64,000 bases of DNA from positions 50,422 through 114,421 of the forward strand of contig DLHY01000166.1 of NCBI GenBank assembly GCA_002483445.1, read 5' to 3'. The DNA is from Blastocatellia bacterium UBA7656 (GTDB lineage Bacteria > Acidobacteriota > Blastocatellia > UBA7656). A model generated the notes under the pieces. The model worked only from the letters and a program-made list of their open reading frames with translations, made no database searches and had not been told where the DNA came from. Of this stretch, positions 8,283 through 14,718 are shown piece by piece. The position numbers were made by a program, and so were the translations under genes. The number at the start of each line of letters is the position of its first letter. Position 1 is the stretch's first letter.

Positions 8283-8615
8283 TCAGCGCACGAAGTCATT
8301 GCCAGCGCCACCGATGAGTACGTCATTGCCATAGCCTCTTAATCGCCCGCCGCTGACTTCTTCGGCCTGCTCACGAGCGACCGCCAAGTCTGCGAGTCGA
8401 GCTTCACCTTCCTTGTCGCTGACGGTCGTCTCGTTGTGGTTTATGATCCAGTCTCCGCCCGTGCGACCGCCGCCGCCGCCTTCCGAGCCTGTGCGTCCGC
8501 CCTTGATGTTATCCAATTCCTCATCGGTCAATCCCAAGTCCGTGAGTTGAGCGTCATCTTTCTCGCCCCTCACAGTCTTTTCGTTGTGATTGTTCATTCT
8601 ATTGTTCATTCTCAT
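8283..8615 (-). CDS. Tandem double-glycine-leader peptide precursor 5 with RTX-like core
   Basis: 110 residues; AGGAG lies eight bases before the ATG at 8615. The chain holds two leader-like segments in one polypeptide: LTDLGLTDEELDNIKGG and then LADLAVAREQAEEVSGG. Between them is a Gly-rich stretch (RTGSEGGGGGRTGGDWIIN). The last core, GYGNDVLIGGAGNDFVR, fits two consecutive calcium-binding RTX nonapeptides (GGxGxDxUx). Two cleavages after GG would release two peptides. It is the first gene behind promoter copy 5 and is followed by the TPR gene. Calcium binding by so short a repeat is not assured. Confidence 0.8.
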   Translation of the reverse strand: MRMNNRMNNHNEKTVRGEKDDAQLTDLGLTDEELDNIKGGRTGSEGGGGGRTGGDWIINHNETTVSDKEGEARLADLAVAREQAEEVSGGRLRGYGNDVLIGGAGNDFVR

Positions 8616-8677
8616 GATGGTTTCTCCTATCGATAAAATCGGTTAATCGTTAGCTACGGCGTCAGGCCGCAGCGGTC

Positions 8678-8698
8678 GGGCGCAAGCTGTTTGCGCCC
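8678..8698 (-). promoter_or_regulatory. 5'-leader stem-loop, unit 5
   Basis: GGGCGCAA and TTGCGCCC form an eight-base-pair stem with a five-base loop in the leader of unit 5. The paired bases differ from units 2 and 4 on both arms, so the structure rather than the sequence is kept. Confidence 0.5.
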
Positions 8699-8701
8699 AT
8701 C

Positions 8702-8734
8702 AGGTAAGGCGGACAATCGCATTCAAAACTATCA
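8702..8734 (-). promoter_or_regulatory. Regulon promoter motif, copy 5
   Basis: On the minus strand GATAG (8729-8733) and GCCTTA (8705-8710) are 18 bases apart. Most of the spacer differs from copies 1-4, so conservation is confined to the two boxes and an adjoining TTTT. Confidence 0.75.
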
Positions 8735-8761
8735 TCCGCGCAAAAATAATTTCGGATACCT

Positions 8762-9670
8762 TCAGAACAGGCCGAGCGCTTTCAGCCATTCGCGCAGATC
8801 GTCAGGCTTGAGGAAAAGCAGCAGACTAGCGAGCATCGTCCATTGAAAAAGCCCTATTCGCATAAACCACTGCAATCCCAGATGCAGCAAGAGTCCGGCC
8901 ACAAGCAACGGGTAACGCAGCGGATCGAACCAGAGCAACGCGCCGAGCGCGCCTTCGAGCGCGAGCGTGCCATAGGTCGCCGTTCGATAAAACCACGCCT
9001 GCGCGAGCCATTGCGGCAGTTTGCGCCGCTCGTAATCACGCAAGCTCAAAGCGTAATAAGTCGCGCTGCCTTCTCGCCACGTCGCGCCGCGCAACTTCCA
9101 GTAAGTTGTGCGCAGATAAACAATCGCGATCAACACCTGCATCAGCCTCAGCGCCCACGGGTCGGCCACCATCTCCGACGCCCCTGCAAGCCATGCGTCA
9201 ATCGAGAGCGCGCTGCCCGCGTGAGAGAAGATCAGGAAAAAGCAGAGCATGCGTTGCAGCGTATCGCCGCCATTGACCATATAGATGTTCCGGGAATGCA
9301 GAGAGATCAATGTGATAAAAACCAGCGCGGCGCTCAGTTGCGTGTAAAACCCGATCAACAGCCCCGTCACACTCGCGATGTGCAAAAGCAAAACGAAATG
9401 CACCGAGCCGCTGGTTGGCGGCAGATGATTGAAGAGCGAGAAAGTGATTCTCTTGAAGGCAATCTGCTGATCTTCGAGCGCCAGCGCGCCCGCCGGATAG
9501 AAACAGAATTCCGCCGCTCGCCATAATGAACAGGCGTTGACCAAAAGCAATGCGCCAAACGCCACACGAAAGATCGCCAGCACCAGCGTGCTTTCGGGCG
9601 CATGAAAAAATTGATTCCAGAGACCCGCCAAATCTTGCAGGTTGAGTATCAGCGCATTCAACATAGTCAT
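8762..9670 (-). CDS. HTTM-domain multipass membrane protein (SdpB-like)
   Basis: 302 residues with several hydrophobic helices and the features of HTTM (horizontally transferred transmembrane) proteins related to vitamin-K-dependent gamma-carboxylase: LAIFRVAFGALLLVN, the NGGDTLQRMLCFFLIFSHAGSALSID region, and YLRTTYWKLRGATWREG. In Bacillus the HTTM protein SdpB helps mature the SdpC toxin, and similar pairs occur in other peptide clusters. It overlaps the preceding gene by four bases (9667-9670), so the two are translationally coupled and probably form one complex. The chemistry, if any, is unknown. Confidence 0.8.
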   Translation of the reverse strand: MTMLNALILNLQDLAGLWNQFFHAPESTLVLAIFRVAFGALLLVNACSLWRAAEFCFYPAGALALEDQQIAFKRITFSLFNHLPPTSGSVHFVLLLHIASVTGLLIGFYTQLSAALVFITLISLHSRNIYMVNGGDTLQRMLCFFLIFSHAGSALSIDAWLAGASEMVADPWALRLMQVLIAIVYLRTTYWKLRGATWREGSATYYALSLRDYERRKLPQWLAQAWFYRTATYGTLALEGALGALLWFDPLRYPLLVAGLLLHLGLQWFMRIGLFQWTMLASLLLFLKPDDLREWLKALGLF

Positions 9671-10269
9671 TCTCTACAAAGGCTCAGTTGTACCTGATCG
9701 ACATAGCTTGCCGCCGTCGCAGCCGGAGTCGGGCCGATTGGTTGCGTGTAGATGAGTCGGCGTTTGTATGGTTCGCAACTCGCAGTTTCTCTGGCCCCCA
9801 TCGGAGCAATGGATTGCCTCCACCGGATTAACTGCACTTCCACCGGATTCTTGTCCGGCTTCGCCTGAGCCGCAAACTGCGTTAGAAACTCGGCGGCGAC
9901 GTACTTGCACATAGACGCTCTGAGCGGGGCGGCCTCCACCCATAGTAAAGAATGTTTGATCTTCGTCCACCGATACTCAACGCGCTCGCGTTGCGCTCCG
10001 GGATAACGCAGGTATTCAGGCTCGATAGTGACCGTAGAGCCATCAGCTAAAAGAAGCCTGAACTGAAGCCGGTAGTTATCAGTTGATGGGTTAGGGCTGA
10101 ACAACTGCCAGCCGTGAAACAATCCCAGCCGTTGAATCGGCCACTTCAATTTTATGACCAGTCGATTGAGCAGGCTGCGCCGCGGCAAATCCCACGACCA
10201 GAGTATGAACAACATCAACGCGATGAAGCAGTCGATGAGCATCGTCTCGATTGAATTCATATCCTTCAT
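9667..10269 (-). CDS. Membrane-anchored partner of the HTTM protein (SdpA-like)
   Basis: 200 residues from the ATG at 10269 (MKDMNSIETM). A longer in-frame version starting with GTG at 10350 would run through promoter copy 6 and is therefore rejected. There is one N-terminal membrane helix (LIDCFIALMLFILWSW) and then LGLFHGWQLFSPNPSTDN, the W-x-x-F-S-P-N-P signature seen in small proteins paired with HTTM genes. The rest is probably extracytoplasmic. By analogy with SdpA/SdpB it may help mature or secrete a peptide; this is inference from pairing and context. Confidence 0.65.
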   Translation of the reverse strand: MKDMNSIETMLIDCFIALMLFILWSWDLPRRSLLNRLVIKLKWPIQRLGLFHGWQLFSPNPSTDNYRLQFRLLLADGSTVTIEPEYLRYPGAQRERVEYRWTKIKHSLLWVEAAPLRASMCKYVAAEFLTQFAAQAKPDKNPVEVQLIRWRQSIAPMGARETASCEPYKRRLIYTQPIGPTPAATAASYVDQVQLSLCRE

Positions 10270-10316
10270 ACCATCCGTCTCTTGATGCGTTAAACCTCCC
10301 ACACCTGTCTGTCGAC

Positions 10317-10349
10317 TTTTAAGGCGGTAGAACCCGGTCAACGCTATCA
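10317..10349 (-). promoter_or_regulatory. Regulon promoter motif, copy 6
   Basis: On the minus strand GATAG (10344-10348) and GCCTTA (10320-10325) are 18 bases apart. The spacer is unrelated to the others. It drives the SdpA/SdpB-like pair and is divergent from copy 7. Confidence 0.7.
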
Positions 10350-10372
10350 CCCCGAAAAAAAATATTTTCGGA

Positions 10373-10405
10373 TGATAGCTTTCGGCTCCGCTCTGCGCCT
10401 TAACA
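10373..10405 (+). promoter_or_regulatory. Regulon promoter motif, copy 7
   Basis: On the plus strand GATAG (10374-10378) and GCCTTA (10397-10402) are 18 bases apart. The motif ends 25 bases before the ATG at 10431. This is the only forward copy and it heads the only forward transcription unit of the locus, which supports a promoter role. Confidence 0.75.
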
Positions 10406-10430
10406 AATGGAGATGTAAGGAAGAATGGTT

Positions 10431-11381
10431 ATGACCATATTCACCGTTGAAGGTCACGAATTCGGATGGGATGAAATCATCATCGCTGCCAGTATCTGGG
10501 GCGAGTGGCAGCCGTTTGTCGAAACCACGCGGCAATCGCTGGCCTGTTTGCGTCTGGCGACCACGACTGGCCAGATTCCTCCCGCCGCCGAAATGCGCGA
10601 TGCCACAACAGCTTTCCGGTACGCGCATAATCTGATCAGCGCCGAAGACGCAAGAAACTGGCTCGCCCGCTGGGATGTGACTGTTGAAGACTGGATGAAC
10701 TATCTGCGCGGGCAATCGCTCAGGGAACGTTGGGCCGCGCGGCTTGGCGAAATCGTCGCCGCGCATCCGATCAGCGATAGAGAAGTTGCCGAAGTGATCA
10801 GAAGCCACGCCATCTGCGCCGATAAACTCGGCGAGTGGGCGATCAGGCTGGCCGGACGCGCGGCATTGGCTTCAACTTCAGGCGCGCTGTCTGCGGGCGA
10901 TCAATCACCATTCGATCTCATCACCCGCATCGAAACCGAATTTAAGCGGCAACAGCAACAAACCGCCACGCCGAAACTGATCGAAACCAAAATCGCCGAT
11001 CATCGGCTCGACTGGATTCGCTTCGACTGCCGCTACGTCTGGTTTGGCGAAGAGCGCATCGCTCGCGAAGCCGCGTTTTGCGTAACTGAAGACGGTTTGA
11101 CGCTGGATGAAGTCGCCTGCGACGCGCGCGGTATCGTGCAGCATTGGAATTTCTATCTCGATGAGATCGAGGCGTCCGCTCGTCCGCACTTCCTGACTGC
11201 GCGCCAGGGCGACTGGCTGGGGCCGATCAGAATGTTGAAAGGCTTCCCGCTTTTTTCCATACTCGCCAAAAGGATGCCTGCCGCCGACGATCCGCATGTC
11301 CGCGAGCGCGCCGAACGCGCGATCATCGCAAGCTTCACTAAGCAGGCGATCAACGAACGAGTGAAGTGGGTGATTGTATGA
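10431..11381 (+). CDS. Putative peptide maturation protein (PpiC-related?)
   Basis: 316 residues, helical and charged. AAGGA lies about nine bases before the ATG at 10431; an ATG at 10425 is also possible. The N-terminal stretch HEFGWDEIIIAASIWGEWQPF and the EDARNWLARWDVTVEDWMNYL region recall proteins annotated as putative peptide-maturation proteins related to PpiC/SurA in bacteriocin loci, but I cannot confirm that by search. No signal peptide is seen. The stop overlaps the start of the ABC exporter (ATGA), so the two genes are translationally coupled. That coupling is the best evidence that it works with the exporter, perhaps as a chaperone for the precursors. Confidence 0.55.
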   Translation: MTIFTVEGHEFGWDEIIIAASIWGEWQPFVETTRQSLACLRLATTTGQIPPAAEMRDATTAFRYAHNLISAEDARNWLARWDVTVEDWMNYLRGQSLRERWAARLGEIVAAHPISDREVAEVIRSHAICADKLGEWAIRLAGRAALASTSGALSAGDQSPFDLITRIETEFKRQQQQTATPKLIETKIADHRLDWIRFDCRYVWFGEERIAREAAFCVTEDGLTLDEVACDARGIVQHWNFYLDEIEASARPHFLTARQGDWLGPIRMLKGFPLFSILAKRMPAADDPHVRERAERAIIASFTKQAINERVKWVIV

Positions 11382-14300
11382 AGCTAATGATGGAGGAAGT
11401 TCACAGCACTGAGCAGGATGGAAGCAATTCTAAAAAACAGTCAGAGATGAAGTTGGACGACAAACTGATTGCGCTTGAAGATTTGCCGATGATGATGTTT
11501 CTGCCGCCGGAATTGAAACGTCTGGTGATGGATTGTTTCGTTCCCGCCAGTTTCAACTTCGGCGACGACATAGTTGCCGAAGGCGAAGAGGCGGATGCCG
11601 TCTACGTTCTGGCCGAAGGCCGCGCCCGCATGGTCAAACGCGCTGCAAACGGCGAAGAGATTCCGTTGAATGTTTTGCGTCCCGGCGCGACCTTCGGCGC
11701 AACGGGTATGCTCGACCCCGCTTTCGGCAAACGCACGACGACTGTACGCGCAAGCAGCGATGTGCAAACCTACAAGCTCGACCCTTTGCTCTTTCAATCA
11801 TTGCTCGCGAATCATCCTGAAATCAAAAACCACATCGAGACCGAACAGCGCCATCGCCAACTGGTCAACTTCATCAAACTGTATACGGCGTTTGCCAAAC
11901 TGCCCGCTGAAGCTTTGAAGCTGCTGGCGCTTGAGGCTGAAACCATCACGGTCAAATCGGGCGAGGTCGTCGTCCGCGAGGGCGATGCCATCGGCCCTAT
12001 GTTCATCGTTGAAGAAGGCCGCTTGCGCGTCCTGGGGCAACAAGGCGAGAGCCAGCGCGAACGGGCTTTCCTGCGTAAGGGCGATATATTCGGCGAACTT
12101 TCTATAGCCAGGAATCAGCCGCGTCGCGCTACCGTTGAGGCGATGACCGAATGCCGTTTGATCAAAATCAGCGAGAAAACATTCGGCCATCTCTACGACG
12201 GATTCCACGAATTCAGGGACAAGATCGAAGAGCGCATCGCCGGGTACGATTATAAAAAGTCGGCGCGGCTGCCGCTGGATTTCACCGCAGAGATTCTGCC
12301 CGCCAATTCGCAGCCGACCGAGCAGGTCAGCCCTGTACAGTTGGACGAGCGAAAAACAGTTGCGCAACTCGGCCCGTTTGCGACCGAAGACGGCCACTTC
12401 GTCAAAGGCAGGAAACGCCGTGGCCGTTTCCCTCACGTCAAACAGATCGACGAAATGGATTGCGGCGCGGCCAGCCTCGCGATGGTCTGCCGCTACTTCG
12501 GTCGAAAAGTTTCCATCACGCGCATTCGCCAGACAGTTCACACCTCGACCGACGGAACCAGTCTGCGCGGCTTGTGTCAGGGAGCCGAATCGCTCGGTCT
12601 GGCCGCGCGTTCGGTCAAAGCATCGAAAACGAACGTCGGGCAGATGCCGCTGCCCGCGATCATTCACTGGGAGAATTATCATTGGGTTGTGCTGTTCGAC
12701 GTAAACGACAAGCACGCCAGTATCGCTGACCCTGCGACTGGCATTCGCCGGATCACGCGCAGAGAACTCGACGAGAAATGGAACGGCTATGCTGCGCTGT
12801 TCGATTACACGGAAGCTTTTGAACAAGCGCCGGAAACCCGCGCAGGCTTCGGTTGGTTGATGCCGTTTTTGAAACCGTTCGCGGGCGTCTTTGCCAAAGC
12901 GTTCGGTCTGGCCGCAATCGTCAGCGCCTTGCAAATGCTCCTGCCCGTCTTCACACAAGTCATAGTCGACAGCGTGCTGGTCGAGCGCGATTCCTCGCTG
13001 CTGGCGATGATGATCGGCTCGATGATGGTCGTGCTGGTCTTTATGACAGTGGCGATGCTTGTGCAGAGATACCTGCTCAGTTTCGTGGCAGTGCGCGTGG
13101 ATTCCGCCTCGCTCGATTTCATCACGCGGCGGTTGCTGGCCTTGCCAGTGAGTTACTTCGCCGCGCGCAAGACAGGCGACATTCAGCGACGCATACTCGG
13201 CGTCCGACAGGTGCGCGAATTCCTTGTGCAGAACGGCGTCAACGGATTGACCGCCATCGCGCAGATCGGCGCTGCTGCGTCGCTTATGTTTTTGTATAGC
13301 TCGACGCTTGGCTTTGTCTTTCTGGCCGTCGCGCCGCTATACGCCTGTCTGATGAAGTATTCCAGCAAACGCTTGAGGCCGATGTTCGACGAACTGGAAG
13401 AATCCTTCGGCAAATACTCATCGCATCAGATCGACGCCATCAAAGGCATTGAAACCGTCAAGGCATTGGGCGCAGAAAGCTCGTTGCGCGAAAAGATGCT
13501 CGGTGAATTTCACGCCCTCGCGCACAAACAATTCAAATCCAATTTCCTGCTGATGAGTTACGAAGGCATGGTGCAGACAGTCGGTTTTCTTTCGATGGCG
13601 CTTTTTCTGTTTGTCGGCGCTGAGCGGGTGATGAGCGGCGAGATGACCATAGGCTCGATGGTCGCGTTCAATTCGCTTGTGGCGATGGCCAACGCGCCGA
13701 TTCTGACTTTGCTTTCGATGTGGGACAACTGGCAATTTGCCGCCGTGCTGCTCAGTCGTATGAACGACATCTTCGAGTCGGAGCCGGAACAGGGCCACGA
13801 CCATTCGCATTTGAAACCTGTGCGTTCGCTCGAAGGCGGCGTGCGACTGGAAAACGTCAGCTTTCAGTATGGCGGCCCTGATTCGCCCAAAATTCTTGAA
13901 GACATCTCGATTGACATACCGGCTGGAAAGACAGTCGCCGTCGTCGGGCGCAGCGGTTCGGGCAAAACTACTCTGGTCAAATGCCTTGCCGGAATGCTGG
14001 AACCGACAGCAGGCGCGATCCATTTCGACGGCGTCGAGCAGAAGAAACTGCTTTATAGCGACCTGCGCCGCCAGATCGGTTTTGTGTTACAGGAAAATTA
14101 TCTGTTTGACGACACCATTGCGAAGAACATCGCGTTTGGCGAAGAAGAACCCGACCTGGATCGTGTGACGTGGGCGGCGAAAGTTGCAAACGCGCATGAA
14201 TTCATTCAAAGGCTGCCGCTCGGTTATGACACGCGCGTCGGCGAAACCGGCATCGCGCTGTCGGGCGGCCAGCGCCAGCGCATCGCCATCGCGCGAGCCG

Positions 14301-14566
14301 TCTACAACAAACCGCCGATTCTTATATTCGACGAAGCGACGAGCGCTTTGGATACCGAATCGGAGAAGGCCGTCAAAGAGAACCTGGATCAATTGCTCAA
14401 AGGCCGAACCTCATTCGTCATCGCGCACAGGCTCAGCACTATTCGCGGCGCTGACCTGATCCTGGTCATCGAAAAAGGCAGGATCGTCGAGCAGGGAACT
14501 CACGAAGAGTTGATGGAACGGCAGGGACTTTATTACTACCTCAGCAGCCAGCAACTCGGCTTGTAA
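11378..14566 (+). CDS. C39-peptidase ABC peptide exporter with two cyclic-nucleotide-binding domains
   Basis: 1062 residues, one chain that would cut leaders after Gly-Gly and export the core. Domains in order: two cNMP-binding-type domains (about 38-155 and 165-295; second has GDIFGELSIARNQPRRATV), peptidase C39 (about 350-490) with QIDEMDCGAASLAM (catalytic C362), IHWENYHWVVL (His) and IADPATG (Asp), an ABC membrane domain (about 510-790), and an ATPase (about 820-1060) with Walker A GRSGSGKTT (K863), signature LSGGQRQRIAIARA and FDEATSALD. The start at 11378 overlaps the upstream stop. Exporters with N-terminal cNMP domains are known in NHLM-type bacteriocin systems. HlyD at 3538-4779 is the likely partner; no TolC-like gene is in the window. 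Confidence 0.95.
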   Translation: MKLMMEEVHSTEQDGSNSKKQSEMKLDDKLIALEDLPMMMFLPPELKRLVMDCFVPASFNFGDDIVAEGEEADAVYVLAEGRARMVKRAANGEEIPLNVLRPGATFGATGMLDPAFGKRTTTVRASSDVQTYKLDPLLFQSLLANHPEIKNHIETEQRHRQLVNFIKLYTAFAKLPAEALKLLALEAETITVKSGEVVVREGDAIGPMFIVEEGRLRVLGQQGESQRERAFLRKGDIFGELSIARNQPRRATVEAMTECRLIKISEKTFGHLYDGFHEFRDKIEERIAGYDYKKSARLPLDFTAEILPANSQPTEQVSPVQLDERKTVAQLGPFATEDGHFVKGRKRRGRFPHVKQIDEMDCGAASLAMVCRYFGRKVSITRIRQTVHTSTDGTSLRGLCQGAESLGLAARSVKASKTNVGQMPLPAIIHWENYHWVVLFDVNDKHASIADPATGIRRITRRELDEKWNGYAALFDYTEAFEQAPETRAGFGWLMPFLKPFAGVFAKAFGLAAIVSALQMLLPVFTQVIVDSVLVERDSSLLAMMIGSMMVVLVFMTVAMLVQRYLLSFVAVRVDSASLDFITRRLLALPVSYFAARKTGDIQRRILGVRQVREFLVQNGVNGLTAIAQIGAAASLMFLYSSTLGFVFLAVAPLYACLMKYSSKRLRPMFDELEESFGKYSSHQIDAIKGIETVKALGAESSLREKMLGEFHALAHKQFKSNFLLMSYEGMVQTVGFLSMALFLFVGAERVMSGEMTIGSMVAFNSLVAMANAPILTLLSMWDNWQFAAVLLSRMNDIFESEPEQGHDHSHLKPVRSLEGGVRLENVSFQYGGPDSPKILEDISIDIPAGKTVAVVGRSGSGKTTLVKCLAGMLEPTAGAIHFDGVEQKKLLYSDLRRQIGFVLQENYLFDDTIAKNIAFGEEEPDLDRVTWAAKVANAHEFIQRLPLGYDTRVGETGIALSGGQRQRIAIARAVYNKPPILIFDEATSALDTESEKAVKENLDQLLKGRTSFVIAHRLSTIRGADLILVIEKGRIVEQGTHEELMERQGLYYYLSSQQLGL

Positions 14567-14718
14567 AAATCATTGACACTCGTCTGAAATTAAGAATGGC
14601 GCTGATTGTTTCCGGCGATCCGCGCGAGCCTGTCGCGCCAGTCAAAACACCTTTCACGTCCCGCGCAGTTTTTGTATAAATATCTTCTGCTCACTTAATC
14701 GCAAAAGGAGAAGCCCAC

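Noticed and set aside
3414..9670. Lanthipeptide or YcaO/thiazole-type RiPP cluster
   Set aside because: No LanB/LanM, LanC, YcaO or dehydrogenase gene is present and the precursor cores lack Cys and are poor in Ser/Thr.
9667..10350. Longer start (GTG at 10350) for the SdpA-like protein
   Set aside because: The extension would be translated from promoter copy 6, so the ATG at 10269 is preferred.
11798..12958. 386-codon minus-strand frame
   Set aside because: Antisense to the cNMP and C39 domains of the exporter.
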